DNA of 64,000 bases, taken from assembly GCF_014204945.1 (NCBI RefSeq), contig NZ_JACHMN010000002.1, positions 1,874,503-1,938,502 of the forward strand. Reading direction: 5' to 3'. The DNA comes from Allocatelliglobosispora scoriae. Lineage in GTDB: Bacteria; Actinomycetota; Actinomycetes; Mycobacteriales; Micromonosporaceae. The first letter of the stretch is position 1, and every line of letters begins with the position of its first letter. The notes below the pieces were generated by a model. That model did no database searches, had not been told where the DNA came from, and was given only the letters and a program-made list of their open reading frames with translations. The position numbers and the translations under genes were made by a program. This document shows positions 32,885-41,209 of the stretch, piece by piece.

Positions 32885-33403
32885 TTATGGGATCTTCGTC
32901 CAGATGCCGCAGCCCTGGGACTGGAACGCCTTGTCGCCCTCGCGGATCGTGACCACCGCCTGGGCGCCGGGCTGGCTCAGGCCGTTGGCGAGGAGCGCGT
33001 CCGAGGTTCCGTCCGTGCTGGCCAGCCGGGCCCAGTAGCAGCCGACCGAGTCCTCGGGCACCCGAGCCTTGTACTCCCCCGGCTCGACGTCGCTGCCGAC
33101 GAGCCACGTGCCGTCGCCGAACCCCTTGCCGGAGGGCGATGGCGTGGGTGACGGCTCGGTGGGGCTGGGGCTCGCCTCCGGGGTCGGCGCTGCCGCGCTC
33201 GCGACCACCGCCGACGGTCCGGCCGCGACCTTGTCGTTGTGGCGGCGGACCATCGCCGTGCCGATGAACCCGGCGGCGACGCAGAGCCCGCAGAGCAGGG
33301 CGACGGAGCCGAAGATCAACAGCATGATCAAACCGGCGGATGGGCGTTTGCGCTCCGGCGGACCGGACACAGGCGGATATTCCGGCAACGACGCGTCAGA
33401 CAT
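32885..33403 (-). CDS. Single-pass membrane protein with exported C-terminal domain
   Basis: This 172-aa protein has a cytoplasmic proline-rich start and one transmembrane helix at about residues 25-50 (IMLLIFGSVALLCGLCVAAG). A Ser/Pro/Thr-rich linker (PSPTEPSPTPSPSG) leads to an extracytoplasmic domain of about 70 residues. That domain has DGTWLVGSDVEPGEYKARVP and two cysteines (GCYWAR, QGCGIW), which may form a disulfide. Similar domains are common in actinobacterial lipoproteins of unknown function. GGAGG precedes the chosen ATG. It is not related to its lipA-glnA neighbours by any visible motif. Confidence 0.75.
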   Translation of the reverse strand: MSDASLPEYPPVSGPPERKRPSAGLIMLLIFGSVALLCGLCVAAGFIGTAMVRRHNDKVAAGPSAVVASAAAPTPEASPSPTEPSPTPSPSGKGFGDGTWLVGSDVEPGEYKARVPEDSVGCYWARLASTDGTSDALLANGLSQPGAQAVVTIREGDKAFQSQGCGIWTKIP

Positions 33404-33525
33404 CACTGCCTCCTCGGAGCGTCTTCGCCAACGGCCTGACCTCACGGTAGGCCGTCCGACACGCCCGGCGCAGAGATCAGCCGATACGCGTACGCGCAGG
33501 TCAGAACCCCGCTACAGTGCCTTGC

Positions 33526-33900
33526 TCAGGCGGGGACGACGATCGATCGGGCAGCCCGGTCGTGCAGACCCCGACGCTGTCCGTCCATGATCAGCGCGGG
33601 GATCACCAGGGCGAGCAGGAACCCGCGCAGGGCACCCCGCAGCACGCCGATCGAGCCGTTGTCGTCGACGTCCACGCAGCGCAGCTTCATGACCCGCATG
33701 CCGGGTGTCTGAGCGAAGAAGCCCAGGAAAACGGCGTACACGAGGATGAGAATGACCACCGGCGGCCAGGCCACGACCCGGGGGTCGGCGTAGAAGCCGG
33801 CGACGAGGAGGCAGAGCACCCAGTCGATCAGGAGCGCGCCGAAGCGACGGCCGAGGGACGGGGTAGCCTCGGTCACGGTTTCCGGCATGGTCTCGGTCAC
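33526..33900 (-). CDS. RDD family membrane protein
   Basis: This 124-aa protein has the RDD domain: RRFGALLIDWVLCLLVAGF at the first helix with its Arg and Asp, a second helix VVILILVYAVFLGFF, TPGMRVMKLRCVDVD and a third helix near the end. The GTG at 33900 has TACGCT 6 nt upstream; an ATG four codons later is possible. It corresponds to M. tuberculosis Rv2219A, which also lies beside glnA1. The role is unknown. It diverges from glnA, so the two share one promoter region. Confidence 0.85.
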   Translation of the reverse strand: MTETMPETVTEATPSLGRRFGALLIDWVLCLLVAGFYADPRVVAWPPVVILILVYAVFLGFFAQTPGMRVMKLRCVDVDDNGSIGVLRGALRGFLLALVIPALIMDGQRRGLHDRAARSIVVPA

Positions 33901-33906
33901 CCGGTG

Positions 33907-33912
33907 AGCGTA
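33907..33912 (-). promoter_or_regulatory. -10 box of the RDD gene
   Basis: On the minus strand TACGCT lies 6 nt before the GTG at 33900. Confidence 0.5.
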
Positions 33913-33946
33913 CCGGCAGGTGGTATTTGTGCTCCCGGGGGACCGT

Positions 33947-33984
33947 GTAACACGGTGGAAACAAAGGCGACACGACTGGGCAAT
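33947..33984 (+). promoter_or_regulatory. Candidate GlnR binding site upstream of glnA
   Basis: Four 5-bp boxes spaced by 6 bp read GTAAC, GAAAC, GACAC and GCAAT. This follows the actinobacterial GlnR pattern of alternating GTnAC and GAAAC boxes at 11-bp intervals; the first pair is exact and the second is degenerate. The site is about 110 bp before the glnA start, where GlnR would activate under nitrogen limitation. Confidence 0.7.
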
Positions 33985-34092
33985 CCGATCCTCGTACCGT
34001 CGCGACCAGCCAACGGCCACCGCGCAAGTCAACGAACGCCTTCCGCCCGTGACCGCGAGCGACCTGACTAATGCCACTGCCAGGAGGACGTT

Positions 34093-35523
34093 TTGTTCGC
34101 CAATTCCGATGAGCTCCTGCGGTACCTGCAGACCGAGAACGTGCGGTTTGTCGACGTCCGGTTCTGCGACCTGCCGGGCCAGATGCAGTTCTTCACGGTG
34201 CCGGTCGAGTCGTTCGACGCGGCCGTCTTCACCGACGGGCTCGCCTTCGACGGTTCGTCGATCCGCGGTTTCCAGCAGATCCACGAGTCGGACATGCTTC
34301 TGCTGCCGGACGTGACGACCGCGTTCATCGACCCGTTCCGGGTGCAGAAGACGCTCGCGCTCAACTTCTTCTGCCACGACCCGTTCACGCGTGAGTCCTA
34401 CTCCCGTGACCCGCGCAACGTGGCCCGGAAGGCCGAGTCCTACCTCGCCGCCAGCGGCTTCGCGGACACGGCCTACTTCGGTGCCGAGGCGGAGTTCTAC
34501 ATCTTCGACTCGATCCGCTACGAGACGGCCGCCAACCGGGGCTACTACTACATCGACTCCGTCGAGGGCGCCTGGAACACGGGCCGCGAGTCCGACAACG
34601 GCGGCCCCAACCTGGGCTACAAGCCGGGTTACAAGGGCGGCTACTTCCCGGTCGCGCCGACCGACCACTACGCCGACCTGCGCGACCAGATGACCTCCAA
34701 CCTGATCAACCTCGGCTTCACCGTCGAGCGCGGTCACCACGAGGTCGGCACCGCCGGTCAGGCTGAGATCAACTACCGCTTCGGGACGCTGCTCCAGGCC
34801 GGCGACCAGATGCAGCTCTTCAAGTACACGATCAAGAACACCGCGTGGCAGGCCGGCAAGACCGCGACCTTCATGCCGAAGCCGCTCTTCGGCGACAACG
34901 GCTCGGGCATGCACACCCACCAGAGCCTCTGGCTCGGCGGCCAGCCGCTGTTCTACGACGAGACCGGCTACGGCGGCCTCTCGGACATGGCCCGCTGGTA
35001 CATCGGCGGCCTGCTGCACCACGCCCCGTCGCTGCTCGCCTTCACCAACCCGTCGGTGAACTCCTACCGTCGTCTGGTGCCGGGTTACGAGGCGCCGGTC
35101 AACCTGGTCTACTCGCAGCGCAACCGCTCGGCCTGCACCCGCATCCCGGTCACCGGGACGAACGCCAAGGCCAAGCGCATCGAGTTCCGGTGCCCCGACC
35201 CGTCGTCCAACCCGTACCTCGCCTTCTCGGCGATGCTGATGGCCGGCCTCGACGGCGTCAAGAACAAGATCGAGCCCCCGGCTCCGGTCGACAAGGACCT
35301 CTACGACCTCGCGCCCGAGGAAGCCGCCAACGTCACCCAGGTGCCGGGCTCCCTCTCCGCGGTGCTGGACAAGCTGGAGACCGACCACGAGTACCTGCTC
35401 GCGGGCGGCGTCTTCACGCCGGACCTGATCGAGACCTGGATCGACTACAAGCGCTCCAACGAGATCAACCCGATCAGCCTGCGGCCGACCCCGCACGAGT
35501 TCCAGCTCTACTTCGACGTCTAA
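34093..35523 (+). CDS. glnA: Glutamine synthetase type I (GSI-beta)
   Basis: This 476-aa enzyme forms glutamine from glutamate, ammonia and ATP as a dodecamer. It has [11 protein letters not shown] near residue 55, the metal-binding [28 protein letters not shown] and NRSACTRIP. The adenylylation site is Tyr404 in [10 protein letters not shown], which marks it as a GlnE-regulated enzyme; glnE lies 6 kb downstream on the other strand. The TTG start follows AGGAGG 5 nt upstream. A GlnR box precedes it and a strong terminator follows. Confidence 0.97.
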   Translation: MFANSDELLRYLQTENVRFVDVRFCDLPGQMQFFTVPVESFDAAVFTDGLAFDGSSIRGFQQIHESDMLLLPDVTTAFIDPFRVQKTLALNFFCHDPFTRESYSRDPRNVARKAESYLAASGFADTAYFGAEAEFYIFDSIRYETAANRGYYYIDSVEGAWNTGRESDNGGPNLGYKPGYKGGYFPVAPTDHYADLRDQMTSNLINLGFTVERGHHEVGTAGQAEINYRFGTLLQAGDQMQLFKYTIKNTAWQAGKTATFMPKPLFGDNGSGMHTHQSLWLGGQPLFYDETGYGGLSDMARWYIGGLLHHAPSLLAFTNPSVNSYRRLVPGYEAPVNLVYSQRNRSACTRIPVTGTNAKAKRIEFRCPDPSSNPYLAFSAMLMAGLDGVKNKIEPPAPVDKDLYDLAPEEAANVTQVPGSLSAVLDKLETDHEYLLAGGVFTPDLIETWIDYKRSNEINPISLRPTPHEFQLYFDV

Positions 35524-35551
35524 ACCGCGTCCTAGCAGCTCAGCTTCACCA

Positions 35552-35585
35552 AGCGGGCCCCACCTTCCGGTGGGGCCCGCTTTTT
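35552..35585 (+). terminator. Rho-independent terminator of glnA
   Basis: A 13-bp GC-rich perfect stem (35552-35564 with 35569-35581) with a TTCC loop is followed by TTTTT. Confidence 0.85.
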
Positions 35586-35709
35586 GTCGAGTCTTCCAGC
35601 TTGAGTTTGCCCATAACTGCCACTTGCCATGGTAGCCACTAGGAAGTAATGTCCCATCACGAAGAAATGTGCCAGACTGAGCGACGAGGCTGATCCGGAG
35701 GTGAGCAGC

Positions 35710-36294
35710 ATGACCGCGGTGGTGGAGACAGCGATGGATCTAGAGGACCCGCAGGAGTCCGAGACGGCCGTGTGGACCGAGGAACGGTATTTCGCGCTTG
35801 GCCACACCCTCAACCGCGTCGAGCTCTTCGACGGGAGCCTCATCGTGTCCCCAGCACCCACCGTTCGCCATCAGCAGGTGTCCAACCTGCTCGCCAACTT
35901 GATCCAAGAGGCGGTGACAGAGGGCATCGAGGTCGCTCAAGCGATCAACATCCGACTTCGGCATGGGCGCATCGCCATCCCTGACGTGGTGGTCTACGTG
36001 GGGGACCACGACGATGATCTCGTGATCGGCTCCGGCGACGTCCTCCTCGTCGCCGAGGTCGTCTCCCGCAGCAACGCGAGCAACGACCAGACCATCAAGG
36101 TCCGTTCTTACGCCCAGGCCGGGATTCATTGGTACCTCATCGTGGAACCCCTGTCGGACGGATTCGCGATGACCCTGCACGAACTCTCCGACGACCATTA
36201 CGCCGTTACCACCCGGGCCGGAATCGGCGAGTCGCTTACCATTGGCGAGCCGATCAACACCACCGTCGACCCAAAGCGGCTGACTCGACGTTGA
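35710..36294 (+). CDS. Uma2 family (DUF820) putative endonuclease
   Basis: This 194-aa protein has the PD-(D/E)xK-like Uma2 layout: RVELFDGSLIVSPAPTVRHQ, then IPDVVVYVG with the metal-binding Asp. LLVAEVVSRSNASNDQTIK follows with Glu and Lys, and then YAQAGIHWYLIVEP. The nuclease fold is well supported, but activity and targets are not known for most members. GGAGG is 8 nt before the ATG. The stretch from 35590 to 36300 is less GC-rich than its neighbours, which may indicate acquisition; this is only an impression from reading. Confidence 0.85.
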   Translation: MTAVVETAMDLEDPQESETAVWTEERYFALGHTLNRVELFDGSLIVSPAPTVRHQQVSNLLANLIQEAVTEGIEVAQAINIRLRHGRIAIPDVVVYVGDHDDDLVIGSGDVLLVAEVVSRSNASNDQTIKVRSYAQAGIHWYLIVEPLSDGFAMTLHELSDDHYAVTTRAGIGESLTIGEPINTTVDPKRLTRR

Positions 36295-36323
36295 CCTGCG
36301 GGTAACATGCCGTACCCAGGCCG

Positions 36324-36329
36324 TACACT
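36324..36329 (+). promoter_or_regulatory. -10 box of a probable leaderless transcript
   Basis: TACACT lies 7 nt before the GTG at 36337, and it decides against the in-frame ATG at 36307. Confidence 0.5.
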
Positions 36330-36336
36330 GCCCAAC

Positions 36337-38892
36337 GTGAAAAACCCCCGCTTCTGGCGACGCCTTCGCAAGATTGCGCTCTGGGCGCTCGCGTCCGTGC
36401 TGGTGCTGGCCTTGATCCTCGCCGGCACGATCGTCTGGTCCGTGCGCCGGGCGTTCCCCGAACAGGGTGGAACCCTCGCACTCAAGGGCCTGCAGTCGAA
36501 GGTGACCGTCCTGCGGGACGAGTGGGGCGTGCCGCAGGTCTACGCGGCCAACGCCGACGACCTCTACCGCGCCCAGGGCTACCTGCACGCCCAGGACCGC
36601 TTCTGGGAGATGGACTTCCGCCGCCACGTCACGTCGGGCCGCGTCGCCGAGCTCTTCGGCGAGTCGCAGGCCGAGACCGACGTCTACCTGCGGACCATGG
36701 GCTGGCGCCGGGTCGCCGAGCAGGAGTGGGGCCTCATCTCCGCCGAGGCCAAGGGCTTCCTCACCTCCTACGCCGAGGGCGTCAACGCCTGGCTCGACGC
36801 CAACGGCGGCACCGAGGCGACGGGTGCCAAGAGCCTGGAGTACACGATCCTCGGCCTGCAGAACAGCGGCTACACCGTGGAGAAGTGGGATCCGATCGAC
36901 TCGCTCGCCTGGCTCAAGGCGATGGCGTGGGACCTGCGGGGCAACATGGAGGCGGAGATCCGCCGCGCCGCGCTGCTCGCGCACGGGCTCAGCACCGAGC
37001 AGGTCAACGACCTCTACCCCGCCTATCCGTTCGACCGCAACGTGCCGATCGTCGGCGGTGGCGATGTCGTCAAGGGCGCTTTCGTGCCGGGTGGGACATC
37101 GGCACCGGCGGGTCCGGCGAAGGCGGCGATCACCGGCAGCGGTCCCCTGATCGACGCGCTCGCCCGGGGCATCGACGCGCTTCCGCAGCTCCTCGGCGAC
37201 GGCGGTCCCGGCATCGGCTCCAACTCCTGGGTCATCGGCGGCGGGCTCACCACGACGGGCAAGCCGCTGCTCGCCAACGACCCGCACCTCTCGCCGTCGC
37301 TGCCGGGCATCTGGTACCAGATGGGCCTGCACTGCGAGTGCGGTCTCGATGTCGCCGGCTTCACCTTCTCCGGCGTACCGGGGGTCGTCATCGGACACAA
37401 CGCCAAGATCGCGTGGGGCTTCACCAACCTGGACCCCGACGTGATCGACCTCTACCTGGAGCGGGTCGAGGGCGACAGCGTCGAGGTCGACGGCAAGATG
37501 GTCCCGCTCACCAAGCGCGAGGAGAGGATCAAGGTCGCGGGCGGCAAGGACCGGGTCATCACGGTCCGCACCAGCGCGCACGGTCCGCTGCTCTCCGACG
37601 CGAGCGAGGCCCTTCGCAAGATCGGCGCGTCGGACCAGGTCGCTAAGGTCCAAACCGAGAAACCCACGGCCGATGGGTACGCCATGGCGCTGCGCTGGAC
37701 CGCCCTGGACCCGGGTAAGACGGTCGAGGCCCTCTTCGCGCTGAACCGAGCCGCCGACTGGACCGATTTCCGGGCCGCCGCGGCGCTCTTCGAGGTGCCC
37801 GCGCAGAACATCGTCTACGCCGATGTCGACGGCAACTTCGGTTACCAGTCCCCCGGCCGCATCCCGGTCCGGGGCAAGGGCGACGGGCACTGGCCGGCGC
37901 CGGGCTGGGACTCGGCCTACGACTGGAAGGGCTTCATCCCGTTCGCGGAGCTGCCCAGCGTGCTCAACCCGGCCAGCGGCTTCATCGCCACCGCCAACCA
38001 GGCGGTCATCGGCCCGCAGTACTCGCACCACCTCACCGACGACTGGAGCTACGGCTACCGCAGCCAGCGGATCAACGACATGATCAAGCAGGCCGGATCG
38101 GCGGGCAAGATCGGGCTCGACGAGATCCAGCGGATGCAGTTCGACAACCGCAACGGGTTCGCGCCCACCCTCGTACCCCACCTGGAGCGGACCGCACCCA
38201 CCTCGGCGCGGGAGGCGGCGGCGCTGCTGAAGGAGTGGGATTTCCAGCAGCCGGAGTCCTCGGCCGCGGCGGCCTACTACAACGCGGTCTGGAAGCACCT
38301 GCTGATCCTGACCTTCGACGAGCTCGGCACCGACTACGTCCCGGACGGCGGTGACCGCTGGTTCGAGGTCGTCCGCAGTCTGCTCGACAAGCCGGAATCG
38401 CCCTGGTGGAACGACCGGACCACCTCGGCGACGGAGAAGCGCGACGACATCCTCGCCAAGGCACAGGACGCGGCGTTCACCGAGCTCGCGGAGGCACAGG
38501 GCACCGACCCGCTGGCCTGGAAGTGGGGCGAGATGCACACGCTCACCGCACGCAACCAGACCTTCGGCGAGAGCGGCATCGGGCCGATCGAGTGGCTCTT
38601 CAACCACGAGACGACCGGCGTGAGCGGCGGCGACGCGATCGTCAACGCGACCGGCTGGAGCGCGGGTGACGGTTACGAGGTGGACGCGGTGCCGTCGATG
38701 CGGATGATCGTCAACATGGCGAAACTGGACGACTCGCGGTGGATCCAGCTCACCGGCAACTCGGGGCACGCGTTCCACGCCAACTACACCGATCAATACG
38801 AGATGTGGCGGACCGGGCAGCTGCTGCCCTTCCGCTTCGATCGCGCGAGCATCGAGAAGGTGGCCCGCCAGACCCTGACACTCACCCCCTAG
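36337..38892 (+). CDS. Penicillin acylase family protein (Ntn hydrolase, membrane-anchored)
   Basis: This 851-aa protein starts with a basic stretch and one membrane helix (LWALASVLVLALILAGTIVW), so the body is extracytoplasmic. The alpha part has YRAQGYLHAQDRFWEMDF. A spacer leads to GIGSNSWVIGG, where the Ser after Gly becomes the N-terminal nucleophile of the beta chain after self-cleavage. Downstream are LLANDPHLSPSLPGIWYQM and FSGVPGVVIGHNAKIAWGF, typical of penicillin G acylase and quorum-quenching acylases. The amide substrate is unknown. The gene is monocistronic and ends at a terminator. Confidence 0.9.
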   Translation: MKNPRFWRRLRKIALWALASVLVLALILAGTIVWSVRRAFPEQGGTLALKGLQSKVTVLRDEWGVPQVYAANADDLYRAQGYLHAQDRFWEMDFRRHVTSGRVAELFGESQAETDVYLRTMGWRRVAEQEWGLISAEAKGFLTSYAEGVNAWLDANGGTEATGAKSLEYTILGLQNSGYTVEKWDPIDSLAWLKAMAWDLRGNMEAEIRRAALLAHGLSTEQVNDLYPAYPFDRNVPIVGGGDVVKGAFVPGGTSAPAGPAKAAITGSGPLIDALARGIDALPQLLGDGGPGIGSNSWVIGGGLTTTGKPLLANDPHLSPSLPGIWYQMGLHCECGLDVAGFTFSGVPGVVIGHNAKIAWGFTNLDPDVIDLYLERVEGDSVEVDGKMVPLTKREERIKVAGGKDRVITVRTSAHGPLLSDASEALRKIGASDQVAKVQTEKPTADGYAMALRWTALDPGKTVEALFALNRAADWTDFRAAAALFEVPAQNIVYADVDGNFGYQSPGRIPVRGKGDGHWPAPGWDSAYDWKGFIPFAELPSVLNPASGFIATANQAVIGPQYSHHLTDDWSYGYRSQRINDMIKQAGSAGKIGLDEIQRMQFDNRNGFAPTLVPHLERTAPTSAREAAALLKEWDFQQPESSAAAAYYNAVWKHLLILTFDELGTDYVPDGGDRWFEVVRSLLDKPESPWWNDRTTSATEKRDDILAKAQDAAFTELAEAQGTDPLAWKWGEMHTLTARNQTFGESGIGPIEWLFNHETTGVSGGDAIVNATGWSAGDGYEVDAVPSMRMIVNMAKLDDSRWIQLTGNSGHAFHANYTDQYEMWRTGQLLPFRFDRASIEKVARQTLTLTP

Positions 38893-38908
38893 TCACGGTG
38901 TACAGAAA

Positions 38909-38942
38909 AAGCGGGGCCGTCTCCGAGGAGACGGCCCCGCTT
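38909..38942. terminator. Bidirectional hairpin terminator
   Basis: A 16-bp perfect stem (38909-38924 with 38927-38942) lies between two convergent genes, with A-rich sequence on its left and TT on its right. Confidence 0.8.
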
Positions 38943-38955
38943 CTGCCGCGACGGG

Positions 38956-39867
38956 TCAGCAGACGGGCGTCGCGGCGCAGAGCCGGACCGCCGCCTTCTT
39001 CGCCAGCTCCATCGTCCGGGCCTCATCGTTCAGCCCCAGATCGACGATGGTGACCAGGTCGTCGACCCGGATCACCGCCAGCACGCTGACGACGGCGTCG
39101 CCGAGCGGTTCGCCCGCCGGTGTCACCGGCTGCACCGTCCCCTTCATCAGCAGGGACTCGTCACCGGCGAACCCGGTCGAGAGCACCACATAGCTGCGGC
39201 GGCTCACCATCACGCGCTCCGGCGTGCTCAGCACCGGATCCCGGGTCTCATAGGTCGGGCAGGCCTCGACGACCTGCCGCACGCCGCCGAGCACCTGGGT
39301 GGCGTCGGCGGACGCGTAGCGCCGGATCTCCAGCGCACCCGTGCCGGCCACGCCGGGCCCGGCCCGCCGCACCTTCTGCGACAGCTTGAACAGGTAGCTC
39401 GCCGGCCGCACGTTGAGCGCCGTGTACGCCGTGCACCCCTCCGCCGCGAAGATCCAGTCCTGCGTGTCGGGCTGCGGCTGGGCCTCCTTGACGTCGAAGA
39501 CGACGAGGTCCCGGCCCATCTCGGCGGTGGGCGGCAGCGCCTCCGTGGGGATCCACGCCACGTCGGCCGAGGTGACGACGTGCGCCGGCGTCCGCGAGGG
39601 CGACGGTTTCGGCGACGGGCTCGGTGACGGCGTCGGCGTGGAGTGGGCGAGCTGCCGCGTACCGGCCTGCTGGTGATCGTCCCGGTTGACGGCGATCACG
39701 ATGCCCCCGGCGAACGCCAGCGCCAACACCGCCGCGGCCGGTGTGGCGATGGCGACGTTGCGCCGCCGCCGGTCGCCCCGAGCGCGCACGTCGACCGCGT
39801 CGGCCCAGCTCACATCCGCTTTGTCCGACTCCATGAACTGCACATATTCCTGCCTGAGCTCAGGCAT
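38956..39867 (-). CDS. Membrane protein encoded with an ECF sigma factor (possible anti-sigma factor)
   Basis: This 303-aa protein has a cytoplasmic N-terminus of about 45 residues, one membrane helix (NVAIATPAAAVLALAFAGGI), a Pro/Ser/Thr linker and an outer domain of about 200 residues with several cysteines. It overlaps the upstream sigma gene by 8 bp. This layout fits a membrane-bound anti-sigma factor, but the N-terminus has no zinc-binding HxxxCxxC motif. The regulatory role is an inference from context. GGAGG precedes the ATG at 39867. Confidence 0.7.
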   Translation of the reverse strand: MPELRQEYVQFMESDKADVSWADAVDVRARGDRRRRNVAIATPAAAVLALAFAGGIVIAVNRDDHQQAGTRQLAHSTPTPSPSPSPKPSPSRTPAHVVTSADVAWIPTEALPPTAEMGRDLVVFDVKEAQPQPDTQDWIFAAEGCTAYTALNVRPASYLFKLSQKVRRAGPGVAGTGALEIRRYASADATQVLGGVRQVVEACPTYETRDPVLSTPERVMVSRRSYVVLSTGFAGDESLLMKGTVQPVTPAGEPLGDAVVSVLAVIRVDDLVTIVDLGLNDEARTMELAKKAAVRLCAATPVC

Positions 39868-40357
39868 CAGCAACCTCCCTCGCATCGGTCCGCAGGAGGC
39901 CGGCGAGTTTCTCCCGCCCCCTCGCGAGCCGTGCCTTGACCGTGCCGGTGGGCGCGCCGGTGGCGCGGGCGACCTCCTCGACCGAGAGGTCGAGCAGGTA
40001 GAAGAGCGTGATCGCGGTCCGCTGCGCCTCCGGCAGCTTCCGCAGTGCGGTGACGACCTCCAGCGTCGCGGAGCTGGGTGCCGGCGACGACTCCACGACT
40101 CCGTGGCGGATGTATGCCTTCGCCCGCGTCCGCAGGCTCCGCCACTTGCTGATGGCGATTCGCGTGGCCACCACCCTCACCCAGGCCTCGGGGTCGGCGT
40201 GCTCGCGCACCGTCGACCACCGCTGCCAGGCCCGCGCGTACGCCTCCTGCACCGAATCCTGCGCCTCGGTGACGTCACCGGTATGCAGGTAGACGAAGCC
40301 CAGCAACCGCTGCCTGCTTCGTCGATAAAACTCGTCGAATCCCTCGACGTCCTCCAC
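39860..40357 (-). CDS. SigE-family ECF RNA polymerase sigma factor
   Basis: This 165-aa sigma factor has region 2 (FDEFYRRSRQRLLGFVYLHT, SVQEAYARAWQRW) and region 4 (LRKLPEAQRTAITLFYLLDL, VEEVARATGAPTGTVKARLA). It belongs to the short SigE-type group abundant in actinomycetes. The GTG at 40357 has GGAGG 6 nt upstream; a TTG one codon earlier is possible. A promoter-like GCAACC-16-CGTATC lies upstream and may be its own target. The next gene encodes a probable membrane regulator. Confidence 0.87.
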   Translation of the reverse strand: MEDVEGFDEFYRRSRQRLLGFVYLHTGDVTEAQDSVQEAYARAWQRWSTVREHADPEAWVRVVATRIAISKWRSLRTRAKAYIRHGVVESSPAPSSATLEVVTALRKLPEAQRTAITLFYLLDLSVEEVARATGAPTGTVKARLARGREKLAGLLRTDAREVADA

Positions 40358-40387
40358 CAACCACCTCCGGTGACCCCCAACTCAGGA

Positions 40388-40415
40388 GATACGTCCTGGA
40401 AGGACGGTTGGTTGC
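40388..40415 (-). promoter_or_regulatory. Candidate ECF-type promoter of the sigma operon
   Basis: On the minus strand GCAACC (+ 40410-40415) and CGTATC (+ 40388-40393) are separated by 16 bp, fitting the ECF pattern (AAC in -35, CGT in -10). It could give autoregulation by the adjacent sigma factor. Confidence 0.45.
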
Positions 40416-40423
40416 AGACCGGC

Positions 40424-41197
40424 CTACGTTAGTTTGACGGGAACGCAGGCGGAGCCGAGCGCGATGCCCGTGTCCGCGGCGACGGCGAGCCCGCCCGCGT
40501 AGACCACCGGCCCGTCCACATCGTTCGGTGCGACGCCGAAGGTCTCCGGGATGGTCGAGTGCCCGTGCACGATCCGCGAGCCGCCCAGCGCCGCCAGCAT
40601 GGCCTTGACGTTGGTGATGCCGCGCTTGGCGTCGAGGAACTCGAAGCGCCGGAAGAGCACCCGGGTCTGGATGCCGAAGGTCGCCGGATCGGGGTGTGCG
40701 ACGAATCCCCGGACGTAGGCGTTGATCTCGGCGATGCTGTCGCCGAACTCCAGGTAGCCCGTGGTGTCGGCGTGGATGAGCAGGTGGTCGTCGATGAGCG
40801 CGACGGCGGGCAGGGCGGCGATCCAGTCCTGCCGGTCGGGGGTGAGCCCGACCAGGTCGGAGTCCTGGCCGCCGTTGAGCGCCCACACCTGCACGACGCT
40901 GCGGACCTCGCTGACGGGCGCGTTCGGCACCAGCTTGGCGCCGTAGAGCAGCAGGTCGTGGTTGCCGATGACGCAGCCGACCTCGCCACCCGCGGCGGCC
41001 GCCTGGGGCTGCAGGCCGCGGATCAGGTCGATCACGCCGATGCCGTCGGGGCCGCGGTCGGTCAGGTCGCCGAGAAACCACAGCTTGTCCGTGCCGCCGA
41101 CCCAGCCGCCGGAGTCGCCGATGAGCCCGGCCTCCTGCAGCGCGTCGGTCAACTGGACGAGATGTCCGTGGACATCACCGACCACATAGAGCGCCAT
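40424..41197 (-). CDS. Calcineurin-like metallophosphoesterase
   Basis: This 257-aa protein has the PPP-type metal-binding motifs GDVHGHLVQL (residues 7-16), GDLTDRGPDG, GNHD and a later HADT and VHGHST, so the dinuclear metal site is complete. This pattern is typical of Ser/Thr phosphatases or diadenosine tetraphosphatase-like enzymes. The natural substrate is not evident. TAAGGT 6 nt upstream overlaps the glnE stop, so it probably has its own promoter even though glnE lies directly upstream. Confidence 0.88.
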   Translation of the reverse strand: MALYVVGDVHGHLVQLTDALQEAGLIGDSGGWVGGTDKLWFLGDLTDRGPDGIGVIDLIRGLQPQAAAAGGEVGCVIGNHDLLLYGAKLVPNAPVSEVRSVVQVWALNGGQDSDLVGLTPDRQDWIAALPAVALIDDHLLIHADTTGYLEFGDSIAEINAYVRGFVAHPDPATFGIQTRVLFRRFEFLDAKRGITNVKAMLAALGGSRIVHGHSTIPETFGVAPNDVDGPVVYAGGLAVAADTGIALGSACVPVKLT

Positions 41198-41203
41198 CGG
41201 GAC

Positions 41204-41209
41204 ACCTTA
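41204..41209 (-). promoter_or_regulatory. -10 box overlapping the glnE stop codon
   Basis: On the minus strand TAAGGT lies 6 nt before the ATG at 41197. Its TAA is the glnE stop codon. Confidence 0.45.

Noticed and set aside
35740-38796. A 1018-codon open frame on the minus strand
   Set aside because: It is antisense to the Uma2 and penicillin acylase genes and has no recognisable domain or ribosome site.
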